DNA of 64,000 bases from Candidatus Melainabacteria bacterium (GTDB lineage: Bacteria > Cyanobacteriota > Vampirovibrionia > Obscuribacterales > Obscuribacteraceae): positions 434,001 through 498,000 of the forward strand of contig JAFKGK010000002.1 of assembly GCA_017307165.1 (NCBI GenBank), read 5' to 3'. The notes beneath the pieces are model-generated. The model saw only the letters and a list, made by a program, of their open reading frames with translations, did no database searches and had not been told where the DNA came from. Positions within the stretch are counted from its first letter, which is position 1. The number at the start of each line of letters is the position of its first letter. A program made the position numbers and the translations under genes. Of this stretch, positions 1-8,113 are shown piece by piece.

Positions 1-291
1 GGCAGAACCGCCAGTAGGAGCAGCAGCTGCACGTTGGCCCCAGCCTTTTTCGTCGCCAAATTTTTCGGCTACGTGGTTGGTGCCCTTGAGTCCCCAATGG
101 TAACTATCGTCTATCGGGCCACTTACAGTGCCTGATACCAGAGCACCGCTCACTGCGCCGACTGTACGAAAGGGTGCTTGAAGTACCCACATTACAGGCT
201 TAGCCTCATAGTCCATAGCCATTGCCGGAGCGACAGCCGAAGTCATGAGGGTGGCCGACAAAATCAATTGACCGAGAGTTTTGTTTGTCAT
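1..291 (-). CDS. Small secreted glycine-rich protein, paralogue A (3' end outside window)
   Basis: I read this frame by hand: it opens at an ATG at 289-291 preceded by GGTGGGAA and stays open to the window edge, so the C-terminus is missing. The protein starts MTNKTLGQ, then a hydrophobic stretch ending in AMA gives a plausible Sec signal peptide. The mature part has a V-G-A-V-S-G-A-L run, then a segment ending AEKFGDEKGWGQ. That segment matches the two genes upstream on this strand (AERFGDNRGFTQ and AGKLGNEDGMYQ), so the three are tandem duplicates. I do not recognise a named family. The glycine-spaced small residues resemble glycine-zipper membrane-associating segments, which is inference. 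It is third in the minus-strand order and follows a strong hairpin at 312-345. Confidence 0.7.
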   Translation of the reverse strand, partial: MTNKTLGQLILSATLMTSAVAPAMAMDYEAKPVMWVLQAPFRTVGAVSGALVSGTVSGPIDDSYHWGLKGTNHVAEKFGDEKGWGQRAAAAPTGGSA

Positions 292-311
292 TATTCCCAC
301 CGTTTCTATGC

Positions 312-345
312 TCTGCCCGGCATTACTTGGCTAATGCCGGGCAGA
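312..345. promoter_or_regulatory. 13-bp perfect inverted repeat between paralogues A and B
   Basis: TCTGCCCGGCATT (312-324) pairs exactly with 333-345 around an 8-base loop. It fills the gap between the stop of the middle paralogue and the start of the last one. No U-tract follows on the minus strand, so a plain intrinsic terminator is unlikely. An mRNA-stabilising or processing hairpin that sets unequal expression of the tandem genes is an inference. Confidence 0.7.
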
Positions 346-353
346 AAACCTAA

Positions 354-734
354 TTACTTATCTTCAGTTACGAGATAGGACTCTACGCTGAAAGGTTTTT
401 CCCAACCAGTCACGAAACCATGACGGGCTCCAGAAACTGCGCCATAAGGGATACCCCAGGCGAAGCCCCACGGTACGCCGATTGCGAAAGCGGCGATATT
501 TTGAGTGAATCCTCTGTTATCACCAAATCTCTCGGCGAGCGAACGTTGAGCTCTGACGGGCGAACGCCACAGAGACTCTACGAGTACGCCTTCGGGACAG
601 TCAAAAACGCCAGCGGTTACCGAACCGAGGAAGCTGGCTGCGCTACCGAGAGGACCATCAGCGGCCATCGACGGCAAAGCGGCTCCGAGGCTCATTACAG
701 CGGCGGACATCATTGCTACTAGTTCTTTTTTCAT
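354..734 (-). CDS. Small secreted glycine-rich protein, paralogue B
   Basis: The start chosen is the inner ATG at 734 (MKKELVAM), which has GAGGGAA just upstream. An ATG four codons earlier lacks a ribosome site. Residues 1-25 form a Sec-type signal peptide ending SMA|AD. The mature protein of about 100 residues has the family core AERFGDNRGFTQ and a glycine-spaced C-terminal block ending in HGFVTGWEKPFS. That end matches paralogue C (HGMKTGFEKPFS) closely. Function is unknown; the signal peptide and spaced glycines suggest an envelope or outer-membrane-associated protein. The gaps to both neighbours are 62 bases and each holds a strong hairpin. Confidence 0.8.
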   Translation of the reverse strand: MKKELVAMMSAAVMSLGAALPSMAADGPLGSAASFLGSVTAGVFDCPEGVLVESLWRSPVRAQRSLAERFGDNRGFTQNIAAFAIGVPWGFAWGIPYGAVSGARHGFVTGWEKPFSVESYLVTEDK

Positions 735-753
735 TTCCCTCACCACCTGTTAG

Positions 754-779
754 GAGGATGGCTCATCAGAACCATCCTC
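754..779. promoter_or_regulatory. 8-bp inverted repeat between paralogues B and C
   Basis: GAGGATGG (754-761) pairs with CCATCCTC (772-779) around a 10-base loop in the 62-base gap between genes C and B. No T-run follows on the minus strand. The stem sequence differs from the 312-345 hairpin although the position is the same, which suggests that structure rather than sequence is kept. Confidence 0.6.
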
Positions 780-796
780 TCAACGACACCTATTAA

Positions 797-1186
797 TTAG
801 TCTTCTTTGAATGTGAAAGCGTCTTTCGAGAAAGGCTTCTCGAAGCCGGTTTTCATACCATGCCAGCAACCGTCGAACATGCCGTACGCTGCACCACCTA
901 CGATACCGAAGGGAGCGCCTACGATGGCACCGGTCCACTGCTGATACATACCATCTTCATTACCGAGCTTGCCTGCGACCCATTGAGTCGATTTGATGGC
1001 GCCACGGTTGCCGTCTCTGACAACGCCAAGTGGCACTCCAACTACAGAACCCACACCGGAACCAACAACTCTGACGGGGAAGAGGCAAATCGATCTGAAT
1101 GTATCGTCATCCGCATGGGAAGGGGCGACCAAAGTGCCAACCAGAGCCGAGGCTAGTATGAATGATGACGCTAACTTTTTAAGCAT
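797..1186 (-). CDS. Small secreted glycine-rich protein, paralogue C
   Basis: First gene of the minus-strand trio. The start is the ATG at 1186 (MLKKLASS), because GGAG lies six bases upstream of it and would fall inside the reading frame if the ATG at 1198 were used. A signal peptide of about 25 residues ends PSHA|DDD. The mature protein is rich in G-V-G-S-V-V-G-type spacing and ends with the shared block HGMKTGFEKPFSKDAF followed by acidic residues. It aligns with paralogues A and B over nearly the whole mature length. No known family was recognised; a glycine-zipper envelope protein is my inference. Confidence 0.8.
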   Translation of the reverse strand: MLKKLASSFILASALVGTLVAPSHADDDTFRSICLFPVRVVGSGVGSVVGVPLGVVRDGNRGAIKSTQWVAGKLGNEDGMYQQWTGAIVGAPFGIVGGAAYGMFDGCWHGMKTGFEKPFSKDAFTFKED

Positions 1187-1707
1187 GCAAATCTCCATCT
1201 CTTAGCAACGTGTTTAGGAAAATCCTGAGCCAACTCGGCCCGAGACCACCTCACATTCTACTCAAATATTCTAGAAGGTCCATATTTAATGCGCTGGACT
1301 TTTGGGCACCCTTGGGCAAGACGTGCCACCTGGCCACCATACAGCCAATTATTTATCATGTAAAAATTGTGTTGGATTACAGCCTCTTTTCAAGCCCTAT
1401 ATCTAGTGTCGGTAGGATATCCCTACGCTGAAATATAGGCAGAATGAGGGTCTTGCTGAGAGATGGAAATCAAGTGGTGCATCCGGCACCAAAAGCGATA
1501 TCAAGAGGCTGCTTGGTCTAGTTATTTGAAAAATGACCGACATGCCGGGGATTATGTTCCCCTTTCACTGAACGGATGACCCGATGCTCCGCCCATTTCT
1601 TTCTCTTTTATATAACCAGATCTGGTTTCACCAATGGTGCAAGCTCCGACCTGTCTTAGATATTGCAGCTCTTAGATAATACGAGGCAGGGCAGGCATAG
1701 AAGGGAG

Positions 1708-1775
1708 GGCAGATGGGGCAAATTGTGTAGGCCGCCTTGCGCAGCACCAGCGGCCGGCAATTTGTCTCATCTGCC
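1708..1775. repeat. Large inverted repeat, hairpin with wobble pairs
   Basis: The 18-base arms 1708-1725 and 1758-1775 match at 16 positions when one is reverse-complemented. Read on the plus strand, both differences give G-U pairs in RNA. An inner perfect stem GGCCGC (1730-1735) with GCGGCC (1750-1755) continues the helix. The right arm overlaps the first copy of the 44-bp tandem repeat. It could be a structured RNA or an end-of-operon hairpin. Confidence 0.55.
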
Positions 1776-1852
1776 TGCCATCTCTAATCCAATTTAGAGG
1801 CAGCACGATCTCATCTGCCTGCCATCTCTAATCCAATTTAGATGCAGCACGA
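1765..1852. repeat. 44-bp direct tandem repeat, two copies
   Basis: Copies 1765-1808 and 1809-1852 are identical except for one base (G to T at unit position 35). The array ends three bases before the stop codon of the minus-strand glycosyltransferase. Each unit contains a small hairpin, CTCTAA with TTAGAG, perfect in copy one and with one mismatch in copy two. Confidence 0.85.
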
Positions 1853-1855
1853 TCC

Positions 1856-3208
1856 CTAATGCACAGCTGTTTCCGCTACGCCTGCATGCTCTGTACGATG
1901 CCATTTGCTGGTCTGCTTGCCAAAAAATATCTTGCAAAACGAGACGATGATTACAGGGACCCAATGGCCATAGATATAGGCAGTGACAAAAAAGCTCTCG
2001 ACGATTGCTTTAATAGCGGAGATAGGTGCCCTATAGATGCGCATGGCAATAAATAGATCGATCTGAGTGATGAGAAATATTGCCATCGCCACCAGTGCCA
2101 ATAACTTACCGTGGGTGGGACTACCGGTAAAGAGATGCACCAATTCTGATGCCACCTCTATAAGCATCAATGCTGGTACCAAAAAATAGACGGTAAATAC
2201 TAGAGTATCGAGTCTTTCTATGAGAGAAAGACGGGTAGGTGAATTGAGGGGGAAAATATAGTCGAGATAACGTCTGATGCTGCCCTCAGCCCAGCGCTTG
2301 CGCTGTTTGATCAGTCCCGACCAGGTGGTCACGGCTTCTTCTACTACCTTTGCCTCAGGACTAAAGCGAATATCCCAATTATTAACCAAAAGGCGCATGC
2401 TCAGGTCCAGATCGTCGGTGATCGAGCGTGTATTCCAGCCTCCCACATCCACGAGAGCCTGCCTCTTAGCCAGCTGACCGTTGCCACGCAACTCGACGGC
2501 ACCGCCGATGAGGTCGCGTGACACTTGAAAATATGTGTCCAGCGCATATTCCGAAGACTGGGCGTTGACCAAAAAGCCAGTCTGATGCTTGTACATAGTC
2601 TTTTGTGCCTGCACGGCGCCCACATTTGCCGGTTCGAGAGCCGGCATGATGGTGTTAAAAAACTCTGGGTCGACATATGCATCGGCGTCAAACACAGCGA
2701 TGACGTCCGCACGTGCCAATGCCAGTGCCTCATTGAGAGCGGCAGACTTGCCCGGCACCGAACCAGGCTGCCTGTAGATGACGCGCAAATCGGTAAACTC
2801 GCCTTGCAAACGTTCCAAAATCTGAGGCATGGTGTCGGTGGAGCAATCGTCAATGACCCAGACACGATAGTCAGGATAGTTGATCTTATATAGATTGCGG
2901 ATGGTCGTCTCGATTACTCGAGACTCATTCTTTGCTGAGATAAAAATATCGAGTGAGGGCTGCCAGACGTGATTGGGCGAGCCAATGCCATCCAGATCCT
3001 TGATCCTTGCTGCAAGGCGATTTTGATCCTCTATTTTGCGTCTGTGTCTTTGCTGAGCACCAAAGAGCCAGATGCTGTGACAGACCATCATGCTCACAGC
3101 AAAAGAGAGAATGATCAAAACTTCGGGGCCAGTGACAAAGGTATCTAGCGCCTTGAGAGACAGCCAGATGAGGAATGCCAGACCTAATAAGACGACACGG
3201 TTTCTCAT
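1856..3208 (-). CDS. Membrane glycosyltransferase, family 2 (processive type)
   Basis: A 450-residue integral membrane protein. Two membrane segments (about 5-21 and 28-50) precede a GT-A domain with WVIDDCSTD (DD at 120-121), the DxD motif FDADAY (174-176), TDD (264-266) and QRKRW (302-306). The last is the Q-x-x-R-W motif of cellulose, hyaluronan and poly-N-acetylglucosamine synthases. Further membrane helices follow at about 335-430. This layout fits a processive enzyme that polymerises a sugar from a nucleotide-sugar while exporting it; the sugar cannot be told from sequence. It is last in the fabZ-lpxA-MFS operon, 56 bases after the MFS gene, so an envelope or capsule polysaccharide role is likely. 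Confidence 0.85.
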   Translation of the reverse strand: MRNRVVLLGLAFLIWLSLKALDTFVTGPEVLIILSFAVSMMVCHSIWLFGAQQRHRRKIEDQNRLAARIKDLDGIGSPNHVWQPSLDIFISAKNESRVIETTIRNLYKINYPDYRVWVIDDCSTDTMPQILERLQGEFTDLRVIYRQPGSVPGKSAALNEALALARADVIAVFDADAYVDPEFFNTIMPALEPANVGAVQAQKTMYKHQTGFLVNAQSSEYALDTYFQVSRDLIGGAVELRGNGQLAKRQALVDVGGWNTRSITDDLDLSMRLLVNNWDIRFSPEAKVVEEAVTTWSGLIKQRKRWAEGSIRRYLDYIFPLNSPTRLSLIERLDTLVFTVYFLVPALMLIEVASELVHLFTGSPTHGKLLALVAMAIFLITQIDLFIAMRIYRAPISAIKAIVESFFVTAYIYGHWVPVIIVSFCKIFFGKQTSKWHRTEHAGVAETAVH

Positions 3209-3264
3209 AGTTCGATGATAGGTTATATTAGTCCGATCCCGATCATACGGGCACTACATTTATT

Positions 3265-4650
3265 TTAGTTTATGGTATTGCCGGCTTCGTCGATGAGGCC
3301 ACCTTGCGCGATCTCTTCCTGTGTTTTGCGGTAATGATGCAAGGCCACAAAAAGCGTCGGTAGACCGATTATCAACAAAGTCGTAAAGACGCCGCCGGGC
3401 AAATAGTCCGAGGAAACACCGGCCAGCACAACAGGGATGGTCGAGGCAGCCGACATTGCGGTGTTTTGTGCGCCAAATACCTTGCCTCGCAATTCTTCGG
3501 GCACTGCAGCCTGCAAGAGCGACTGGGTCGGTACAGCCACGAGAGCGCAGGAGGCCCCAACACATGCAGCGACAAAGAGCGGCACGGCAATCATGGATCC
3601 GTGAAATTTGACGAAAGAAAGCCCGATAGCAGGAAATAGATAATCCTGGATGAAGCCTAAACTGCCCAATAGAGCCATAAAAAAGCCCAGGAGTATAAAA
3701 CCGCGATAAGCCAGGAGTACTGGTGGAGTCTTAGCAAAATAGTGAGTAACTATAAAATTGCCTACTCCCATGCCCAACCCGGCTGCAGCTACGACATAAC
3801 CAAACTGGACGGCCTTGAGATTCATCAGTTGCTCAGATAGGGCAACGGCAATGATGTTGAGGGTGATGATGGTACTAAAGAGAAAAGTGACCTTGATGAT
3901 CGCTCTGAAGACAATCTTGTTATTGGCTATATAGGCTATGCCAAAACGCAATTCTTCCCACCATGCATTATTGCTAGGCTTAGCCTTTTTATTATCAGTG
4001 ATAGGGATGATTCCCAGAGCAGCGATCAAAAATGCCGCAGCCACCGCATAGGGTGCCTTGCCTATGCCGGTTTGAGCGATGATTGGCTCACCTATGGCAA
4101 AGCCAAAACCCAGGGCAATCATCATGGTAGTAAAGAAAAGCGAATTTGCATGCAGGAGCTCTTCTTTTTTGACCAGGCGGGGGATCGAGCTTGACTCGGC
4201 CGGTGTAAAAAACTGAGAACCAATGGAAATCAAGAATGCCAGCGAAAATGCCGCCACTGGTGAGGCTTTAACATAAGGAGTGGCGATCAAGCAGACGCAC
4301 AAGGCCCTGAATACATTAGAAGCGATCATCACCATCTTATTGGACCAGCGATCTACATATACTCCGGCCATAGGCGAAAGCAAGACAGCAGGGATGGTGA
4401 AAGCCACATACAAATAGCTTGTCAATTGAGCCGACTCAAAATGTCTACCGCCAATGGTGGCACTGCTGCTGGCTGTCAAAACGGCGACAAAGAGTACAAA
4501 GACTACGCGATCGGCAAACTGCGAAAAGATCTGCGCCAGCCACAGGCTCATGAACGGCTTGTTGCGAAACAAGCTGTCGAAACCCACTCTATCTTTAGAT
4601 GCCGCCAGGGCATCGGAGCTAGATTCTTTTTCGGTTATCGGACGAGTCAC
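3265..4650 (-). CDS. Major facilitator superfamily transporter
   Basis: A 461-residue polytopic protein with about twelve hydrophobic segments and an MFS signature (AGVYVDRWSNK) between the second and third helices. The overall look, including a long central loop and a cytoplasmic C-terminal tail, resembles the MFS_3 / EntS-type exporters. Substrate is unknown. It starts 14 bases after lpxA ends and is followed after 56 bases by the glycosyltransferase, so it is probably cotranscribed with lipid A genes. A role in moving an envelope precursor or a drug is possible but is only inference. Confidence 0.8.
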   Translation of the reverse strand: MTRPITEKESSSDALAASKDRVGFDSLFRNKPFMSLWLAQIFSQFADRVVFVLFVAVLTASSSATIGGRHFESAQLTSYLYVAFTIPAVLLSPMAGVYVDRWSNKMVMIASNVFRALCVCLIATPYVKASPVAAFSLAFLISIGSQFFTPAESSSIPRLVKKEELLHANSLFFTTMMIALGFGFAIGEPIIAQTGIGKAPYAVAAAFLIAALGIIPITDNKKAKPSNNAWWEELRFGIAYIANNKIVFRAIIKVTFLFSTIITLNIIAVALSEQLMNLKAVQFGYVVAAAGLGMGVGNFIVTHYFAKTPPVLLAYRGFILLGFFMALLGSLGFIQDYLFPAIGLSFVKFHGSMIAVPLFVAACVGASCALVAVPTQSLLQAAVPEELRGKVFGAQNTAMSAASTIPVVLAGVSSDYLPGGVFTTLLIIGLPTLFVALHHYRKTQEEIAQGGLIDEAGNTIN

Positions 4651-4664
4651 TTGGTTACCTGGGC

Positions 4665-5486
4665 TCAGAGAGAGTCAGTTTCGGTTAGATCCTCATCGCT
4701 CTTGAAGGCCGATTTGGCAATACCACGCTTAGATCCGCGCACAAAGTCGACTATCTCTTTTACTTCGTCAAATTGTGGCAATTCGGTCTCTATTTTTTGC
4801 AGTGCCTGGCTGGCATTGAGACCGGGATCGTAGATAAGCTTATAAGCAGATTTGATGGCAGTGCGCACATCCTGGCCGATCTTGCCTCGACGCATGCCGA
4901 TGACGTTGAGACCTTTAAAGTAAACAGGCCTGCCGTCATACATGCCAAAGGGAGCCAGGTCGACCCGAGTGCCGCTCATGCCGGATATCATGGAGAGACG
5001 ACCAATGCGGACGTGCTGGTGGATCACCACCATACCTGCAAATACGGCTCCATCACCGACTTGTACATGACCGGCAAGTGTCGAGTTATTGGCCATGATT
5101 ACGCCTTTACCGAGCTTGCAATCATGAGCGACATGCGAATAGGCCATCAAAAAGCACTCATCGCCTATGACGGTGGTTCTATCGCCGGTGGCACGATGCA
5201 CTGTGACGTATTCGCGCAGAGTCACACGATCGCCGATAATGACACCAGTCGGCTCCTCTTTATATGATAGATCTTGCGGTGCCAGTCCAATGGTCACACC
5301 GGGAAATATCTTGCAATCAGCACCGATGACGGTGTGACCATCGATCACAGCATGGCTGCCCACTCGAGTGCCGGCTTTGATCTCGACATTTGGACCAATC
5401 ACGGCATAAGGCTCGATGATCACTGATGGATCGATCTTTGCGCCTTCGTGGATCACCGCCGTCTGGTGAATAGCTGTCGGTGACAT
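4665..5486 (-). CDS. lpxA: Acyl-[ACP]-UDP-N-acetylglucosamine O-acyltransferase
   Basis: The first enzyme of lipid A synthesis moves a 3-hydroxyacyl chain from ACP to UDP-GlcNAc in the cytoplasm. The 273-residue length is near the family norm (about 260). Residues 1-190 are hexapeptide repeats of a left-handed beta helix. The catalytic region is clear: SHVAHDCKLG with His121 as general base, then NNSTLAGHV and VIHQHVRIG. The C-terminal third is the usual helical domain, with a slightly extended acidic tail. It lies 18 bases downstream of fabZ, the common lpx gene order. lpxC, lpxD and lpxB are not in the window. This is good evidence for a lipopolysaccharide outer membrane. Confidence 0.95.
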   Translation of the reverse strand: MSPTAIHQTAVIHEGAKIDPSVIIEPYAVIGPNVEIKAGTRVGSHAVIDGHTVIGADCKIFPGVTIGLAPQDLSYKEEPTGVIIGDRVTLREYVTVHRATGDRTTVIGDECFLMAYSHVAHDCKLGKGVIMANNSTLAGHVQVGDGAVFAGMVVIHQHVRIGRLSMISGMSGTRVDLAPFGMYDGRPVYFKGLNVIGMRRGKIGQDVRTAIKSAYKLIYDPGLNASQALQKIETELPQFDEVKEIVDFVRGSKRGIAKSAFKSDEDLTETDSL

Positions 5487-5504
5487 GGATAAGGTATCTC
5501 CTCT

Positions 5505-5963
5505 TTATTGTTGCTCTTCTTTGACCATGGCAAAGGAGATCTCGCCTTCGCAGACGAGTTTGTCGCCAACCTTGGCAGTTGCTTTCATTCGGCCAATCGG
5601 TCCGCGCATCTTGATCAATTCTACTTCCATATCCAGGCGGTCGCCAGGAGTAACCATCGCTCTAAATTTAAAGCCATCGATCCCGGTAAAGACACCGAGA
5701 TTGCCTTTAAATTCGTCTTTGCAGAGCAAGGCAATACATCCCAGTTGGGCCAGGGCTTCGACCATCAGCACGCCTGGCATGAGAGGGCGTCCAGGAAAAT
5801 GCCCCTCAAAAAACTGCTCGTTGGCGGTCAGGTTTTTGTAACCACGAGCCGACTTACCAGGCTCGAGCTCGACCACTCTATCGACCAGCAAAAAAGGGTA
5901 ACGATGAGGGATGAGCTCTTTGATCTGGCGAATATCCAGTCCTTGCATCGTGGCAGCGGTCAT
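5505..5963 (-). CDS. fabZ: 3-hydroxyacyl-[ACP] dehydratase FabZ
   Basis: A hotdog-fold dehydratase of type II fatty acid synthesis that removes water from 3-hydroxyacyl-ACP. At 152 residues it has normal length. Motifs: [13 protein letters not shown] near residue 18, and [22 protein letters not shown] at 52-73, with catalytic His55 and Glu69. It shares its 3-hydroxyacyl-ACP substrate pool with LpxA, whose gene follows after 18 bases, and it heads the minus-strand operon. The 148-base gap to folE on the other strand should hold divergent promoters, but I could not pick out clear -35/-10 boxes. Confidence 0.95.
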   Translation of the reverse strand: MTAATMQGLDIRQIKELIPHRYPFLLVDRVVELEPGKSARGYKNLTANEQFFEGHFPGRPLMPGVLMVEALAQLGCIALLCKDEFKGNLGVFTGIDGFKFRAMVTPGDRLDMEVELIKMRGPIGRMKATAKVGDKLVCEGEISFAMVKEEQQ

Positions 5964-6111
5964 AAACTATCCTCTTTAAAAGCCGTAACAAACCAAAAAC
6001 CGTAGATTATACCGATGATCACTAAGCATGGTAAAGCTAAGGTCCTCTCACAAAGCTGCAAATTGGCAACTAGGCTTTATTATTGTTTGTCAATCTCAGG
6101 TACATAGATGC

Positions 6112-6738
6112 ATGGACTTCAACGTTCAAAAAACACAACAGGTGCCAACGAGCAATGAGGCCATTGTTTTGCCTCATGACAAAAAGGCTCAGATCGAGGG
6201 CGCCGTCCGGACGATATTAGAGGCTCTTGGCGAGAATCCCAATCGTGAGAGCCTCCTCAAAACTCCTGATCGTGTAGCACGCATGCTGGCCGAGATCACC
6301 CAGGGCATGCACATGGACCCTGCCGACCAGATCACCTGCCAATTTCACGAGCCTGATGCTGGCGTCGTGCTGGTCAAGGATATTCCTTTTAGTTCGACCT
6401 GTGAGCATCATCTTTTGCCATTCAATGGCCTGGCTCATGTGGCTTATCTGCCAGAGCATGGGCGTATCACAGGCTTATCTAAGCTGGCGCGGGTGGTGGA
6501 GGTTGCCTCAAAGAGGCTGCAAGTGCAGGAAAGAATGACTGCAGAGATCGCCGCGGCCATACAGAGCAAATTATCGCCGCAGGGCGTATTTGTGATGCTG
6601 GAGGCTGAGCACTCGTGCATGGTCCTGCGTGGCATCAAAAAACCCGGATCACGCACGATCACCATGGATAGCCGTGGCATCTACAAGACTGATAGCATCG
6701 CTCGCAGAGAATTGCTCGACTTGATCACCAGTCGTTAG
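6112..6738 (+). CDS. folE: GTP cyclohydrolase I
   Basis: Converts GTP to dihydroneopterin triphosphate, the entry to folate and pterin synthesis. I chose the ATG at 6112 (MDFNVQKT). The frame is open back to an ATG at 6028, but that extension of 28 residues is not family-like. The resulting 208 residues match the usual size. Clear motifs: STCEHHLLPF with the zinc ligands Cys and His, ITGLSKLARVV, RLQVQERMT and EHSCMVLRG with the last zinc Cys. It is the first gene of a plus-strand run that continues into a phosphoesterase and tryptophan dioxygenase. A role beyond folate, such as supplying a biopterin-like cofactor, is conceivable but unsupported here. Confidence 0.93.
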   Translation: MDFNVQKTQQVPTSNEAIVLPHDKKAQIEGAVRTILEALGENPNRESLLKTPDRVARMLAEITQGMHMDPADQITCQFHEPDAGVVLVKDIPFSSTCEHHLLPFNGLAHVAYLPEHGRITGLSKLARVVEVASKRLQVQERMTAEIAAAIQSKLSPQGVFVMLEAEHSCMVLRGIKKPGSRTITMDSRGIYKTDSIARRELLDLITSR

Positions 6739-6790
6739 ACTTTATTGATACTATTTCAAGATAGTTTGCGCCTCGTCCGTCGGTTTTCAA

Positions 6791-8113
6791 ATGCATATAT
6801 CCAGGCTTTATAAACGATTTTTTGCTGCGATGGCTCTTCTTTTCAGGGCTATCGCCATCGCTATCGCCACAGTCAACCTTTCGCTATTTTCTCCGAGTGC
6901 TGCTATTGCCCAATCTCGTACAATCAGCCGACCTATCTCCTTTGCCTTTGTCTCGGATGTGCACCTGTGCGATGGCGTCCCCGATAACTCTCTCAAATTG
7001 ACCAAAGAGAGCCAGGTCATCTTGCAGGACATTGTCAAGCAAATCAATGCCATGCATCTTGATTTTGTCGTTTTTGGCGGGGACATGGTCGAGAGCCCGG
7101 GTAAAAATGACAAAAACTGGCAGTTTTTTGCCGATGTTGTTCAGGGACTCAACTGCCCCTGGTATTTTGTGCTAGGCGAAAGCGACGTGACTGGTCCGCC
7201 GGCTGTCGATCGTATGCGTACCTATGGCGTCGATTTTAAAGGCAAGGGCATAGATACCACGACTACCTACTGGTCGCACGATCCTATCGAAGGCGAGCCG
7301 CTGCACCTTATCGGACTTGATACCGCTCGCGCCAATAGCAACACTGGAGACGTCAAACGTGACCAATTAGCCTGGCTCCGGAGCGACCTCGAAAAAAATC
7401 GTGGCAAGTATACTGTAGTGCTCTCGCACCATCCTCTGCTCGCGCCTTCGCCCTATGACGGTGGCCCTCCCTTCGAAGAGTACTCATGCATGTCTGGAGC
7501 CTCAGTGCGCGAAGTGCTCGGTAGCTTTAACGACGTCAAGCTCAGTGTCAATGGACACGTGCCAGTCAACAAAGTCCAGCGCGAAGGAACACCATGGTAT
7601 GTCTCGGCATCTTGTGCTGTCATCTATCCTTGCCAATTTAAAGTGATCAGGCTGCATCCACAGGCTATCGAAGTATCGACACATCAGATCTCTTATCCAG
7701 CCTTCGTCAAAATGGCTGGCCAAATAATGGAGTCCTCGCGGCTTGCTTATCTTTATTCGAGCAGCAAGCCACGCGCTTTTCTCGACATAGTAGAAGGCTC
7801 CGATATCGACCAGGCAGCTATTTTGCCACTCGCTCCAGGCGAAGTTGCACATAAGGCAGGCAAGCAAAAGAAAGTCAAACAGCCAAAAGAGAAGCCGCTA
7901 AAAGAGAAGAAGCAGAAAGAAAAAAAGGCCAAAGAAAAAGAGACCAAAGAATCAAAGACTAGAGAAACAAAGAAAACCGAACAGAAAATCGAGCCAAAAG
8001 AAGAAATAAAAGAAGAGCAAAAAGAGTCTGGAAAGACAGGTCTAGAACTAAATCCAGATCTAACGCCCGCCCCTGAAAAAAGCGACACTCCCGACATGGG
8101 AAAAACCGACTGA
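6791..8113 (+). CDS. Exported metallophosphoesterase-like protein with degenerate motifs and a Lys/Glu tail
   Basis: Residues 1-40 form a long signal peptide ending AIA|QS. Residues 48-300 have the calcineurin-like phosphoesterase plan: SDVHL (55-59), GGDMVES (96-102), LSHHPLL (211-217) and NGHVP (254-258). Two key sites deviate. The GNH[DE] motif reads GESD (129-132), losing the metal-binding Asn and the catalytic His. The final GHxH reads GHVP. Catalysis may therefore be weak or lost. From about 357 to the end is a low-complexity tail of Lys/Glu repeats. The stop overlaps the next start (TGATG at 8111-8115), so translation is probably coupled to the dioxygenase. It could be a binding protein or an altered hydrolase. 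Confidence 0.8.
   Translation: MHISRLYKRFFAAMALLFRAIAIAIATVNLSLFSPSAAIAQSRTISRPISFAFVSDVHLCDGVPDNSLKLTKESQVILQDIVKQINAMHLDFVVFGGDMVESPGKNDKNWQFFADVVQGLNCPWYFVLGESDVTGPPAVDRMRTYGVDFKGKGIDTTTTYWSHDPIEGEPLHLIGLDTARANSNTGDVKRDQLAWLRSDLEKNRGKYTVVLSHHPLLAPSPYDGGPPFEEYSCMSGASVREVLGSFNDVKLSVNGHVPVNKVQREGTPWYVSASCAVIYPCQFKVIRLHPQAIEVSTHQISYPAFVKMAGQIMESSRLAYLYSSSKPRAFLDIVEGSDIDQAAILPLAPGEVAHKAGKQKKVKQPKEKPLKEKKQKEKKAKEKETKESKTRETKKTEQKIEPKEEIKEEQKESGKTGLELNPDLTPAPEKSDTPDMGKTD

Larger units (their letters stand above)
1187..1855. other. Gene-free stretch of about 670 bases
   Basis: Upstream of paralogue C and downstream of the glycosyltransferase stop. No reading frame here has a credible ribosome site or recognisable protein. 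The left part should hold the promoter of the paralogue trio. The right third holds the inverted repeat at 1708-1775 and the tandem repeat at 1765-1852. I see nothing identifiable in between. Confidence 0.6.

Noticed and set aside
1210..1431. 73-codon plus-strand frame starting MFRKILSQ
   Set aside because: No ribosome site, not protein-like in composition, and it lies in the probable promoter region of the paralogue trio.
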